Positions 7,893-16,815 of a stretch of 64,000 nt of DNA are shown piece after piece. The DNA comes from Bacillota bacterium (GTDB lineage: Bacteria; Bacillota; Clostridia; Lachnospirales; Lachnospiraceae). How positions within the stretch are numbered: position 1 is the first letter of the stretch; each line of letters starts with the position of its first letter. The stretch spans positions 52,262-116,261 of the forward strand of contig JAFAGA010000019.1 of assembly GCA_023423045.1 (NCBI GenBank). The letters run 5' to 3'. The position numbers were made by a program, and so were the translations under genes. The notes under the pieces were generated by a model. That model saw only the letters and a program-made list of their open reading frames with translations, did not search any database and was not told the DNA's origin.

Positions 7893-8918
7893 ATGGCAAA
7901 GGATGATAAAATAAGAGCTCTGGAATCGGCTCTGGCGCAGATTGAAAAGCAGTATGGCAAGGGTTCCATCATGAAGCTTGGTGATACGAATGCCAATATG
8001 AATATTGAAACTATTCCGACCGGATCCATCAGTTTAGATATTGCATTGGGTCTTGGCGGAGTTCCGAGGGGAAGAATTCTGGAGATTTACGGTCCGGAAG
8101 CCAGCGGTAAGACAACTGTCGCATTACATATGGTTGCGGAAGTACAGAGAAGGAGCGGTATTGCCGGCTTTATCGACGCGGAGCACGCATTGGATCCGGT
8201 ATATGCCAAGAAGATCGGTGTGGATATTGACAACCTGTATATTTCACAGCCGGATAACGGAGAACAGGCCCTTGAGATAACGGAGACTATGGTACGTTCC
8301 GGAGCAGTAGATATTATTATTGTAGACTCTGTAGCCGCTTTGGTTCCCCGGGCTGAAATTGACGGTGAGATGGGAGACTCCCACGTGGGTCTTCAGGCAA
8401 GATTGATGTCCCAGGCACTTCGAAAGCTTACTGCGGTCATCAGTAAATCCAATTGTATCGTGGTGTTCATCAATCAGCTGCGTGAAAAGGTTGGTGTTAT
8501 GTTTGGTAATCCCGAGACCACCACAGGTGGACGTGCCTTGAAGTTCTACTCCTCCATCCGTCTGGATGTCAGAAGAATAGAATCCTTGAAGCAGGGCGGG
8601 GAGGTTGTCGGTAACAGAACTCGTATCAAGGTTGTTAAGAATAAGATCGCTCCTCCGTTCAAGGAGGCTGAATTTGATATCATGTTCGGCAAGGGTATTT
8701 CGAGAGAGGGAGATATTCTTGACCTGGCTGCCGATGCGGGTATCGTCATCAAGAGCGGTGCCTGGTTTGCTTATAACGATGCTAAGATTGGTCAGGGGCG
8801 GGAGAATGCAAAGCAGTATTTATTGGATAATCCTGTGATTTGCGAGGAGATTGAAGAAAAAGTAAGAGAAAAATATATGCTTCGTCCTGCGAAGGAGCAA
8901 AAAGAAGAACAGGAATAA
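7893..8918 (+). CDS. recA: Recombinase RecA
   Basis: A 341-residue ATP-dependent strand-exchange protein and SOS coprotease. Visible are the P-loop GPEASGKTT, the region VDSVAALVPRAEIDGEMGDSHVGLQARLMSQALRKL (Walker B and L1), and NQLREKVGVMFGNPETTTGGRALKFYSS (L2). The C-terminus is charged (RPAKEQKEEQE), as is usual. It starts with a good GGGAG site and is preceded by a LexA-controlled promoter. Its negative regulator recX lies 133 nt downstream. Confidence 0.99.
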   Translation: MAKDDKIRALESALAQIEKQYGKGSIMKLGDTNANMNIETIPTGSISLDIALGLGGVPRGRILEIYGPEASGKTTVALHMVAEVQRRSGIAGFIDAEHALDPVYAKKIGVDIDNLYISQPDNGEQALEITETMVRSGAVDIIIVDSVAALVPRAEIDGEMGDSHVGLQARLMSQALRKLTAVISKSNCIVVFINQLREKVGVMFGNPETTTGGRALKFYSSIRLDVRRIESLKQGGEVVGNRTRIKVVKNKIAPPFKEAEFDIMFGKGISREGDILDLAADAGIVIKSGAWFAYNDAKIGQGRENAKQYLLDNPVICEEIEEKVREKYMLRPAKEQKEEQE

Positions 8919-9051
8919 TTTTTGCCGGTCATTTTACGGATCATAATATTACAGGCTGTCTCCGACAGAGAAGAGATATGGTTAGACTCCTTTGTAAACC
9001 AGCGCTTTCTCTGTACGAGAACAGCCTTTCTTAATGGAAGGCGGTTATCCT

Positions 9052-9657
9052 ATGCAGATCACACAATTGATAAAAGCAAAGAAGACTGGATTAAAGGTAT
9101 TCATCGATGAAGAATATGCTTTTCTTCTATCCGAAGACGAACTGGAAAAATATAATCTAAAAGAAGGGGACAATATCACGATGAAGCTCTACGAGGAGCT
9201 GCGGGATAAGGTGGTCTATCCACGGGCTGTTCAAAAAGCTCTCTCCTTATTGAAGTTCATGGAGCGCTGCGAACAGGAACTACGGTCTAAGCTGGTGCAG
9301 GAGGCGTATCCTCAGGAGGTTGTTGACCGTGTGATTGATTATGTATATCACTATGGTTATCTGGATGATGAACGCTTTGCGTCCGGCTTTGTACGCTCCA
9401 GAAAAAACCGCAAAAGTAAGTTGATGATTAAGACAGAGCTGCTTCAAAAGGGAGTCGCACGCGAGCTGATTGATCTGGTTTTCCAGGAAGAATACGAGAA
9501 CGAGGAGTCTGAAGATGCGGAGCTGATTGCCATACAAAAGGCCATCGCTAAAAAGACCAGGGATCCGGCCGCATTATCCCCCGAGGATAAGCAAAAGCTG
9601 ATTACCTCCCTATACCGAAAGGGATTTGATTTGAGCAAAATCAAGCTGTTGCTGTAA
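9052..9657 (+). CDS. recX: Regulatory protein RecX
   Basis: A 201-residue all-helical protein that inhibits RecA filament growth. It shows the tandem three-helix repeats of the family, with conserved blocks ALSLLKFMERCEQELRSKL and YVYHYGYLDDERFASGFVRSR. ATG 9034 is in frame but lies before the purine-rich site GGAAGGCGG (9036-9044), so ATG 9052 is favoured. It shares the recA transcript and is closed by a strong terminator at 9663-9713. Confidence 0.93.
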   Translation: MQITQLIKAKKTGLKVFIDEEYAFLLSEDELEKYNLKEGDNITMKLYEELRDKVVYPRAVQKALSLLKFMERCEQELRSKLVQEAYPQEVVDRVIDYVYHYGYLDDERFASGFVRSRKNRKSKLMIKTELLQKGVARELIDLVFQEEYENEESEDAELIAIQKAIAKKTRDPAALSPEDKQKLITSLYRKGFDLSKIKLLL

Positions 9658-9662
9658 CTGGA

Positions 9663-9713
9663 AAATCAGACATCCATTCACAATTATGTGGGCAGATGTC
9701 TGATTTCTTTTTC
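9663..9713. terminator. Terminator between convergent recX and the M56 peptidase gene
   Basis: AAATCAGACATC (9663-9674) pairs perfectly over 12 bp with GATGTCTGATTT (9695-9706), followed by CTTTTTC. On the minus strand the hairpin is followed by TTTTCC, so it may serve both convergent transcripts. Confidence 0.87.
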
Positions 9714-9729
9714 TGCATTACTATAATCT

Positions 9730-12297
9730 CTAATGTCCAAAGCCTTCTATTTTCCATCCTGTCTGAGGAGATTCATAGACCAGGATGCAATCCCATGGCT
9801 GCTCTCCGCTGCCGATGGATACCACCTTGTCATACTGAAGGTCTGCTGTTATTCTGAAGATCTTGGTATTTTTATCGGGTTCATTTATCAACTTGGCTTC
9901 TATAAGCTTCGCAGACTTTAGGTTTCTAAGGTCAGAAGCTGTTAATGGCAGACGATACTCCTCGTTGAACAATTTATCGTTTGACATGTTTGAGGTAAGG
10001 TTATCCAACAACGTTTTTTTCGAGATGCAGCCTTTCGCTGTCTGTGTGTCTTTTTCATTCAGCGCGGTGAAATATTCCTTGATTATCTGCTCAGGTTCCA
10101 GTTTTGAAAGCGTTTCGTCGGTGGTATCTCCTTGAACTCTTTCCGAAAGCCATCCGTCAAGCGTTTGACCTGCCGCCTTTTCAAAGCTGTTGCCCTTCAG
10201 ACTGCAGGCATTAAAAGTGCTGTGCCGTCCGGCGCTGATGAACGCGCCGATAATTTTACCATTCTCTTTTACTACGATGCCCCTGCTATTTTGTATAGGA
10301 TAAAACTCTTGCGGCATACTCTCGTTAATTCTATAAATTTCAACATCAATATTTGCAGAGTTGGAATATTCGCTCATGTCTAAACCAATATCCGTTGATA
10401 GAACATTATTATATGCGAAGTAATATGCATTCGGATTGAAACCGGTCAGGACAGTTATATTATCAAGCTTGTTATTCATCACAGATATCTGATAATCAAG
10501 CGTCCATCCATATTTCTTAAACAGAGCCGCGGCATCTGTATTATCTATTGCAATCTTGATGTCTGTATTCTCCAGAAGTGAATCAACATAACGGGCAAAA
10601 TCGGTATTCGTTTCGGAAAGGCCTCCGTCTCCTGCAATATAGGCTTTGTTATACAGCGTATCATAATAAAGACTGTAGCTGGAGCCGCCGATATCATTGG
10701 TTAGTTGTATAACGTATTTATTGATATAGTTTTTATTTAAGTCCGCCGCTTCTTCAGTTGGTTGCCTGTTCCGGATTGTTGAATCAATATATGCCACAAT
10801 CTTTGAAGCAGTCGTCTCAAATTCGTCTGCCGATTTACTTCCATTAATCCCGAATGAAAATGTTATTTTTACTCTGTCAAAGACCGAATTATCTGCCGCT
10901 TCTGATGTGCCTTCGACTTCCACGATTTGCTTCGGCAAATCGTTTATCCCGCCGGAATCCGGCAAATTGCTTATCCCGTCGGAACCGGTATATATTTTGT
11001 ATATTGCGACGCTCGCGTTCCTGTCGCTTCGATATATCCCGACATACGGCTCCTCAATATAGTACGAATTCCCCTCAGCATACAGGCACAGCGTTCTTCG
11101 TTCCCCCGCAAGGTTAAGCCTGACGATGAGATAGTTGTTCTGTAACGGATAATCATTTACAGATTGGCGCATCGTTTTTCTTGCTCCAGAAAGAGCGGAC
11201 AGTACGGTTTCAACATTGCTGCTGTCGGTTATAGTAACGGCCCCAAGGGTTTCGTATTCGTTGAATTGCTCCATGTCCATGGAAAGTACAGAGGCTGCAT
11301 CCGGAAGTTCCAGCGATTTTGCCGGGTTCGCCAACAGGAGCAGCGTAACGGCGATACACGCAATAACCGCGGTTATGACCATCCAAGCCGCAGGCTTCTT
11401 GAAGTTCATGATATTCTGGATACGCTCCTTGATGTTCCCCTCACCAAAGGCCAGCGGGCTGCCGTTAATAAGTCTCCGTCCCGCTGCAAGGGAAAGCAAA
11501 GAGGTGGAATACTCCGCCTTAATCTCGCCGCCCATTTGTTTCAGGACACATTCGTCACAGGACATCTCCATATCCTTGACAGCAAAGACAAATGCCACCC
11601 ACACCAGCGGATTAAACCAGTGCATGGCAAGCGCGAGAAAGGCAATCATCTTAACGATATGGTCAAGTCGTTTGATATGTGTCTGCTCGTGCAGGATGAT
11701 ATAATCCTGCTCCTTGGACGATATGATCGACGGCAGATAGATTTTAGGCCGGAATAAGCCTATCACAAAGGGCGTTGCGATGTGGTCGGCAAGATAAATG
11801 TTATCCCGTAGCCGCACCGTGCCGACGAGTTTTCTGCGTAACTCCATCAAGGATACGGCACTGTATATTAACATCACCATGATGCCGAGTAACCAGAGCA
11901 TGGTAGCGGCTGACATCGGGAACTCAAGTGGGTCAGCGCCGGTCTGCTCCCTGCCCTGGGGCAGGGCTTCGTTTATGGCCTCGCTGACGCCCGGAAGCGG
12001 CAAATCCACCCGAGGGTATTCCGTATGAACAATATTGCTGGGGATATAGGTCATGCTGCTGTAGGCGCCGCTGTCGCTTACTGTCGCGGCGGGCGTATTA
12101 AAAAAACCGAGCAGCGAGAATTCCGTTGAAAAGGACACGGGGCAAAGGAGCCGGAATAAGACTACAGCCCAGAGCGCATAAGAAAATACCTTCGGCGACT
12201 TTTGCAGCAACAGGCGCGCGAGCAGCACGATAACGATGACAATGCTTGCCGTCAGGCTCATATTCAGGATTTTAGGCAGCAGAGTATAGGTCCACAT
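9730..12297 (-). CDS. BlaR1-like M56 family membrane peptidase with C-terminal DUF4829-like domain
   Basis: An 855-residue protein. Helices at about residues 10-32, 37-55 and 130-150 flank a zinc peptidase domain with HEQTH at 203-207, followed by LDHIVKMIAFLALAMHWFNPLVWVAF. Another membrane helix near residue 300 leads to a large outer region. Its last part (EPEQIIKEYFTALNEKDTQ...) resembles DUF4829, preceded by a DUF4830-like FKKYGWTLDYQIS. No penicillin-binding sensor domain is visible, so the ligand need not be a beta-lactam. Its ATG overlaps the stop of the blaI-like gene by one base, so the two are translationally coupled. The peptidase probably inactivates that repressor upon a cell-envelope signal (inference). 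Confidence 0.85.
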   Translation of the reverse strand: MWTYTLLPKILNMSLTASIVIVIVLLARLLLQKSPKVFSYALWAVVLFRLLCPVSFSTEFSLLGFFNTPAATVSDSGAYSSMTYIPSNIVHTEYPRVDLPLPGVSEAINEALPQGREQTGADPLEFPMSAATMLWLLGIMVMLIYSAVSLMELRRKLVGTVRLRDNIYLADHIATPFVIGLFRPKIYLPSIISSKEQDYIILHEQTHIKRLDHIVKMIAFLALAMHWFNPLVWVAFVFAVKDMEMSCDECVLKQMGGEIKAEYSTSLLSLAAGRRLINGSPLAFGEGNIKERIQNIMNFKKPAAWMVITAVIACIAVTLLLLANPAKSLELPDAASVLSMDMEQFNEYETLGAVTITDSSNVETVLSALSGARKTMRQSVNDYPLQNNYLIVRLNLAGERRTLCLYAEGNSYYIEEPYVGIYRSDRNASVAIYKIYTGSDGISNLPDSGGINDLPKQIVEVEGTSEAADNSVFDRVKITFSFGINGSKSADEFETTASKIVAYIDSTIRNRQPTEEAADLNKNYINKYVIQLTNDIGGSSYSLYYDTLYNKAYIAGDGGLSETNTDFARYVDSLLENTDIKIAIDNTDAAALFKKYGWTLDYQISVMNNKLDNITVLTGFNPNAYYFAYNNVLSTDIGLDMSEYSNSANIDVEIYRINESMPQEFYPIQNSRGIVVKENGKIIGAFISAGRHSTFNACSLKGNSFEKAAGQTLDGWLSERVQGDTTDETLSKLEPEQIIKEYFTALNEKDTQTAKGCISKKTLLDNLTSNMSNDKLFNEEYRLPLTASDLRNLKSAKLIEAKLINEPDKNTKIFRITADLQYDKVVSIGSGEQPWDCILVYESPQTGWKIEGFGH

Positions 12298-12662
12298 CAG
12301 AACTCACCCCGCTTCTCATCAATGAGCTTTTGCAGCTCATTGATTTCATTATCGGACAGCTTCTTGCGCATCGTGAACGCCGCCAGAAACTGCGGCAGCG
12401 ACCCGCCGAAGGCCTCCTCCACGAACTTTTCGCTTTGCAGGGCGGAAAACGCCAGCCTGCTCATAAGGGAAGAAACTGTGCCGTTCTTATTCTGAAAGAT
12501 GCCGCGGTCAATAAGCCGACGCAGCATCGTATATGTCGTTGATTTCTTCCAGGTCAGCTCCTTTTCACAGAGCTTTACCAGGTCGCCGGAGGATATGGGC
12601 TCATTATCCCATATCAGCTCGGCAAACCTTGTTTCCATGACGCCCAATTTATAGTTTTCCAT
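12297..12662 (-). CDS. BlaI/MecI family transcriptional repressor
   Basis: A 121-residue winged-helix repressor: ETRFAELIWDNEPISSGDLVKL and WKKSTTYTMLRRLIDRGIF match the helix-turn-helix and wing of BlaI/MecI, and the C-terminal helices dimerise. An upstream in-frame ATG at 12698 lies within the operator region; ATG 12662 has GGAGG (minus strand) 7 nt away. It heads a two-gene operon with the M56 peptidase. It should autorepress through the dyads at 12677-12723. Confidence 0.93.
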   Translation of the reverse strand: MENYKLGVMETRFAELIWDNEPISSGDLVKLCEKELTWKKSTTYTMLRRLIDRGIFQNKNGTVSSLMSRLAFSALQSEKFVEEAFGGSLPQFLAAFTMRKKLSDNEINELQKLIDEKRGEF

Positions 12663-12676
12663 GCGATCGCCTCCAA

Positions 12677-12723
12677 GTCTAATAATGTTAAACCTCATCG
12701 TTAGTTTAATGCCATTAGACTAA
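12677..12723. promoter_or_regulatory. Tandem BlaI-type operators
   Basis: Two dyads of the form GTYTAAT-N3-RTTARAC lie at 12677-12693 and 12704-12720; the second extends to an 11-bp inverted repeat at 12701-12723 with one mismatch. Their centres are 27 bp apart. The promoter-proximal dyad fills the spacer and -10 of the blaI promoter. The layout matches known BlaI/MecI control regions, although the half-site sequence differs from the staphylococcal TACA/TGTA type. Confidence 0.8.
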
Positions 12724-12731
12724 AATGTCAA
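12703..12731 (-). promoter_or_regulatory. Promoter of the blaI-M56 operon
   Basis: On the minus strand, TTGACA (12731-12726), a 17-bp spacer and TAAACT (12708-12703). The spacer and -10 lie within the BlaI-type dyad, as expected for an autorepressed promoter. Confidence 0.75.
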
Positions 12732-12787
12732 TAGTGGGAATCTTCCTCTGCACTGTAACTATAAAGTTTTGGCGAAGTTTCGATGAA

Positions 12788-12817
12788 TTGTCCTTGCCTT
12801 TTCATGGTAAATATAAT
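12788..12817 (+). promoter_or_regulatory. Probable promoter of the carboxyltransferase operon
   Basis: TTGTCC (12788-12793), 18-bp spacer, TATAAT (12812-12817), about 60 nt before the first gene of the operon. The -10 is perfect; the -35 matches 4 of 6. It is divergent from the blaI promoter, and the BlaI dyads lie about 65 bp upstream of its -35. Confidence 0.6.
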
Positions 12818-12877
12818 ACAATTATAATTGGCAGAGAATTGATTAATAATTAACAATAGAAAAATGGAGGGCTGAAA

Positions 12878-14314
12878 ATGAGCAGTACAGCACAACTGTC
12901 AGCAAGAGAAAGAATTACTTCTTTGCTTGACGACAATAGTTTTGTTGAAGTCGGCGCTTTCGTTACAAAAAGAAGTACAGACTTTAATTTACAGCAGAAG
13001 GAAGTCCCTGCTGACGGTGTAGTAACCGGTTATGGTGTGATTGATGGTAATCCTGTATATGTATACAGTCAGGATGCTTCTTCCCTTGGTGGTTCCATCG
13101 GCGAAATGCACGCAAAAAAAATAGTTCATATTTACGATTTGGCACTTAAAGTAGGTGCGCCTGTGATCGGCTTGATTGATTCTACCGGATTAAGATTACA
13201 GGAAGCTACCGATGCGCTGAACGGATTTGGAGAAATTTACCTGAAGCAATCTTTGGCTTCTGGTATTATCCCTCAGATTACCGCAATATTTGGTAATTCT
13301 GGCGGCGGCCTGGCTGTGTTGGCTTCTTTAAGTGATTTTTCATTTATGGAGGGAAAAAACGCTAAATTATTTGTGAATTCCCCGAATTCCCTTGCAGCAA
13401 ATTATAAAGAAAAATGCGATACCGCAGCTGCCGCATTCCAGGCGAAAAGCGGTGCGGTTGATTGTGTGGGTTCCTCCGAGGCGGAGGTATTAGCCAAGGT
13501 CCGCGAGTTAGTGACAATTTTACCGTCCAACAATGAGGACGATGTATCCTATAACGAGTGCACGGATGATCTGAACCGTCTTCTGACCCAGATGCCTTCC
13601 GAGTTAACTGATACTGTGAAAGCGTTGCAGGATATCTCGGACAATAACTATTTCTTTGAAGTGAAAGCAGATTATGCCAAAGAGATGGTAACCGGATTTA
13701 TTCGTCTTAACGGCATGACCATCGGTGCCGTGGCAAACCGTACCGAGATAATCGGCGACGGAGGCAAGGTGACCGAGAAGTTTGACGGAGGGCTTACCAG
13801 CGCCGGTTGTGAGAAAGCCAGCAGCTTTGTAAGCTTCTGTGATGCATTTGAAATTCCTCTGCTGACTCTTACCAATGTTAATGGCTACAAGGCAACGGTT
13901 GAGGAAGAGAAGACCATTGCAAGGGCGGCTGCCAAATTAACCTATGCCTTTGCCAATGCGACTGTTCCCAAGGTTAATGTGGTCATCGGGAAAGCCTTCG
14001 GTTCCGCATATCTTAGCATGAACTCCAAGCATATCGGAGCGGATATGGTATATGCATTACCCGGTGCACAGATCGGAATGATGGATGCCGGATTGGCTGC
14101 CCAGATTATCTGTGACGGAGAAGGTGCGGAAGCGATTAAGGAAAAGGCAGCAGAGTATGAGAAGCTCCAATCCAGCGCGGAGGCTGCTGCCAGACGCGGC
14201 TATGTGGACAGCATTATTGAGCCTGAGACGGTGCGTCAGCATGCAATCTATTCCTTTGAGATGCTCTTTACCAAAAGAGAGAACCGCCCTGCGAAAAAGC
14301 ATGGTACCAAATAG
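12878..14314 (+). CDS. Acyl-CoA carboxyltransferase subunit (MmdA / transcarboxylase 12S-like)
   Basis: A 478-residue protein with two crotonase-fold halves of the carboxyltransferase family. The N half has SLGGSIGEMHAKKI and an oxyanion-hole glycine stretch FGNSGGGLAV; the C half has VVIGKAFGSAYLSMNSKHIGADMVYALPGAQIGMM. This family moves CO2 between biotin and an acyl-CoA such as methylmalonyl-CoA or propionyl-CoA. It is slightly shorter than the usual 500-515 residues. It is first in an operon with OadG-like, biotin carrier and 5S-like genes. Acyl-CoA specificity cannot be read from sequence; glutaconyl-CoA or malonyl-CoA are alternatives. Confidence 0.85.
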   Translation: MSSTAQLSARERITSLLDDNSFVEVGAFVTKRSTDFNLQQKEVPADGVVTGYGVIDGNPVYVYSQDASSLGGSIGEMHAKKIVHIYDLALKVGAPVIGLIDSTGLRLQEATDALNGFGEIYLKQSLASGIIPQITAIFGNSGGGLAVLASLSDFSFMEGKNAKLFVNSPNSLAANYKEKCDTAAAAFQAKSGAVDCVGSSEAEVLAKVRELVTILPSNNEDDVSYNECTDDLNRLLTQMPSELTDTVKALQDISDNNYFFEVKADYAKEMVTGFIRLNGMTIGAVANRTEIIGDGGKVTEKFDGGLTSAGCEKASSFVSFCDAFEIPLLTLTNVNGYKATVEEEKTIARAAAKLTYAFANATVPKVNVVIGKAFGSAYLSMNSKHIGADMVYALPGAQIGMMDAGLAAQIICDGEGAEAIKEKAAEYEKLQSSAEAAARRGYVDSIIEPETVRQHAIYSFEMLFTKRENRPAKKHGTK

Positions 14315-14328
14315 AATGAGGTGAGATT

Positions 14329-14727
14329 ATGGGTACGGCACAATACATGGCAATTAGCCAGGTGAACAGCCACCAGGCAATGGTTCTCTCAGGCAAACCT
14401 GTGAGCGACTATATCAGCTTAGATACATTGTTTGGTGCAGTAGTTGTTTTAGCAATCGTTGTATTCATTATGCTAATAACATATTTTATCAATATAAAAC
14501 CCAACCTGAAGGGTACTTCCTCTGAAGCAGCTCCCAAGAGCACCCCTGTTGACAATGCAATTGCACCGATTGTGGGAGATGAGGAAGAAGAACTGATATC
14601 CGATTGCGAGTTGGTAGCCGTTATTACAGCTGCAATATATGCTTCCATGGGTGATGCTGTACCGGCGGAAGGACTCGTAGTTCGCTCCATTCGTAAATCC
14701 AATGCGAACAGATGGAAGAACGCGTAA
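14329..14727 (+). CDS. OadG-family small membrane subunit
   Basis: A 132-residue protein with one membrane helix (about residues 34-56, TLFGAVVVLAIVVFIMLITY). A short linker follows, then the conserved tail ELVAVITAAIYASMG...LVVRSIRKSNANRW typical of the gamma subunits of Na+-pumping decarboxylases. In those enzymes the gamma subunit ties the carboxyltransferase to the membrane beta subunit. No beta subunit gene is next to it here, so it may anchor the soluble complex or work with a beta subunit encoded elsewhere. It sits 14 nt after the 12S-like gene. Confidence 0.82.
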   Translation: MGTAQYMAISQVNSHQAMVLSGKPVSDYISLDTLFGAVVVLAIVVFIMLITYFINIKPNLKGTSSEAAPKSTPVDNAIAPIVGDEEEELISDCELVAVITAAIYASMGDAVPAEGLVVRSIRKSNANRWKNA

Positions 14728-14818
14728 TTGTACGGCACAAGCGATCATACAGGTAAAATATAATGCGATGTAGACGATATGGCATCCTATAATGCCAATG
14801 AACAAGGAGGATTTCATT

Positions 14819-15217
14819 ATGAAATATTATACAATAACCGTGAATGGTAATACCTATGATGTATCTGTAGAAGAAGGAGTCAGAACTGCTCCTGCTGCGG
14901 CACCGGCTGCTCCCGCACCTGTGGCCAGGCCTGCTGCACCCGCACCCAAGGCTGCCGAGAAAGAGGCACCAGCCGCGGCACCGGCGGCTGGCGGAAGCGC
15001 TGGCAGTATTCCGGTAAGCTCACCCATGCCTGGTAAGATCGTATCTGTAAAAGCTGCGGTCGGACAGAAGGTAAAGAAGGGCGATGTAATTCTCATCCTT
15101 GAAGCGATGAAGATGGAGAACGAAATCGTATCTCCTCAGGACGGAACGGTTGCAAGCATCAATGTAGCTGCCGGCCAGTCCGTAGAAGCAGGCAGCATGC
15201 TTGCAACATTAAATTAA
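14819..15217 (+). CDS. Biotin carboxyl carrier protein (transcarboxylase 1.3S-like)
   Basis: A 132-residue protein: a short N-terminal domain (MKYYTITVNGNTYDVSVEEG), a flexible Ala/Pro-rich linker (residues 23-60) and a C-terminal biotinyl domain. The biotin attachment lysine is Lys98 in EAMKMEN. It shuttles carboxybiotin between the two carboxyltransferase sites. AAGGAGG and ATG 14819 define the start; the in-frame ATG at 14792 is upstream of that site. Architecture and length match the 1.3S subunit of transcarboxylase and detached carriers of decarboxylases. Confidence 0.92.
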   Translation: MKYYTITVNGNTYDVSVEEGVRTAPAAAPAAPAPVARPAAPAPKAAEKEAPAAAPAAGGSAGSIPVSSPMPGKIVSVKAAVGQKVKKGDVILILEAMKMENEIVSPQDGTVASINVAAGQSVEAGSMLATLN

Positions 15218-15304
15218 GCAGACCAGTATACGGCGCAGTAGCGGCGCCTTTTATCGGAAGTAAAGTACAACTTCCGATAACTTATATTAACAGGAGGTAG
15301 AGTA

Positions 15305-16717
15305 ATGGCAGAACAAGTTAAGAAACCAGTTAAAATAGTCGAGACTATATTACGTGATGCTCACCAATCCCTGATTGCAACAAGAATGACAACGGAAGAG
15401 ATGCTTCCTATTCTTGAGACCATGGATAAGATCGGATATCATGCAGTAGAATGTTGGGGAGGTGCGACCTTTGACGCATCCCTGCGTTTCCTGAAGGAAG
15501 ATCCCTGGGAGAGACTGCGTAAAATCAAATCCGGCTTTAAGAATACAAAGCTTCAGATGCTGTTCCGCGGCCAGAATATCTTGGGTTACCGTCATTATGC
15601 AGATGATGTGGTAGAATATTTTGTCCAGAAGTCAATTGCAAATGGTATTGATATTATCCGTATCTTTGATGCTTTGAATGATATCCGCAATCTGGAATGT
15701 GCCGTAAAGGCGACGAATAAAGAAAAGGGACATGCGCAGATCGCGATTTCCTATACCTTGGGTGATGCTTATACCACAGATTATTATGTGAAAATGGCTA
15801 AGAGAATTGAAGAATTAGGTGCTTCCTCCATCTGTATTAAAGATATGGCAGGTCTCCTCGTTCCTTATGAAGCCACCGTTTTAGTCCATGCGTTAAAGGA
15901 AGCGGTCAGCATCCCCATTGATTTGCATACCCACTATACCAGCGGCGTGGGCGGCATGACTTACCTGAAGGCAGTGGAAGCGGGCTGCGATATCATCGAT
16001 ACCGCCATGTCTCCTTTTGCCATGGGAACCAGCCAGCCGGCCACTGAAGTTATGGTAGAGACCTTTAAGGGGACTCCCTATGACACGGGCTTCGACCAGC
16101 AGGAGTTAGCCAAGATTGCGGATTATTTCCGTCCTCTCCGCGACAAAGCTCTGGACAGCGGACTGCTTAATCCCAAGGTTATGGGTGTGGATATTAAGAC
16201 CTTGTTATATCAGGTACCGGGCGGTATGTTATCCAACCTGGTATCCCAATTGAAGGAACAGAAGCAGGAGGATAAGTATTATGATGTGCTCCAGGAGGTG
16301 CCCAGAGTAAGAAAAGACTTTGGTGAGCCCCCGCTTGTAACTCCTTCCAGCCAGATTGTCGGTACTCAGGCTGTGCTTAATGTACTTGCCGGAGAACGCT
16401 ATAAGATGGTAACCAAGGAGACCAAGGCTTTGTTATCCGGTGAATACGGTCAGACCGTAAAACCCTTTGATGCTGAAGTGCAGAAGAAGGTAATCGGCGA
16501 TAAGAAGCCCATCACCTGCCGTCCGGCTGATTTGATTAAGCCGGAGCTTCACAAGATTGAAGCGGAAATTGCAGAATGGAAGGAGCAGGATGAAGATGTG
16601 TTATCCTATGCGCTGTTCCCTCAGGTTGCTCTTGATTTCTTCAAGTACCGTCAGGCTCAGAAAACCGGTGTTGATGTGAATGCCGCAGATAAAGCAAATC
16701 AGGCTTATCCGGTTTAA
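15305..16717 (+). CDS. oadA: Oxaloacetate decarboxylase alpha / transcarboxylase 5S-like carboxyltransferase
   Basis: A 470-residue TIM-barrel carboxyltransferase that transfers CO2 between oxaloacetate/pyruvate and biotin. Visible metal-site residues are Asp18 (LRDAHQS), carbamylated Lys179 (CIKDMAGLL) and His208/His210 (DLHTHYTSG). The C-terminal conserved PYC/OADA domain is present, but the protein ends without a biotinyl domain; the separate carrier gene 87 nt upstream supplies it. AGGAGG precedes the start. With the 12S-like and 1.3S-like subunits this completes a transcarboxylase set; pyruvate carboxylase subunit B is a common automatic name for the same family. Confidence 0.88.
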   Translation: MAEQVKKPVKIVETILRDAHQSLIATRMTTEEMLPILETMDKIGYHAVECWGGATFDASLRFLKEDPWERLRKIKSGFKNTKLQMLFRGQNILGYRHYADDVVEYFVQKSIANGIDIIRIFDALNDIRNLECAVKATNKEKGHAQIAISYTLGDAYTTDYYVKMAKRIEELGASSICIKDMAGLLVPYEATVLVHALKEAVSIPIDLHTHYTSGVGGMTYLKAVEAGCDIIDTAMSPFAMGTSQPATEVMVETFKGTPYDTGFDQQELAKIADYFRPLRDKALDSGLLNPKVMGVDIKTLLYQVPGGMLSNLVSQLKEQKQEDKYYDVLQEVPRVRKDFGEPPLVTPSSQIVGTQAVLNVLAGERYKMVTKETKALLSGEYGQTVKPFDAEVQKKVIGDKKPITCRPADLIKPELHKIEAEIAEWKEQDEDVLSYALFPQVALDFFKYRQAQKTGVDVNAADKANQAYPV

Positions 16718-16731
16718 ATAGAACTTATCAG

Positions 16732-16775
16732 AACACTATGCGAACAGCGGCTATTGCTTTTGCATAGTGTTTTGA
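16732..16775 (+). terminator. Terminator of the carboxyltransferase operon
   Basis: AACACTATGC (16732-16741) pairs perfectly with GCATAGTGTT (16762-16771), followed by TTGATTAATT. A 20-nt loop separates the 10-bp arms. The T tract is short, but the position 15 nt after the last stop supports termination. Confidence 0.7.
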
Positions 16776-16815
16776 TTAATTAAGGTATGACATTCTTAAG
16801 ATGAAGGGATAACCT

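Noticed and set aside
11164..11757. Plus-strand frames of up to 197 codons opposite the M56 peptidase gene
   Set aside because: The minus-strand protein has clear motifs (HEQTH, membrane helices); the plus-strand frames are shadows.
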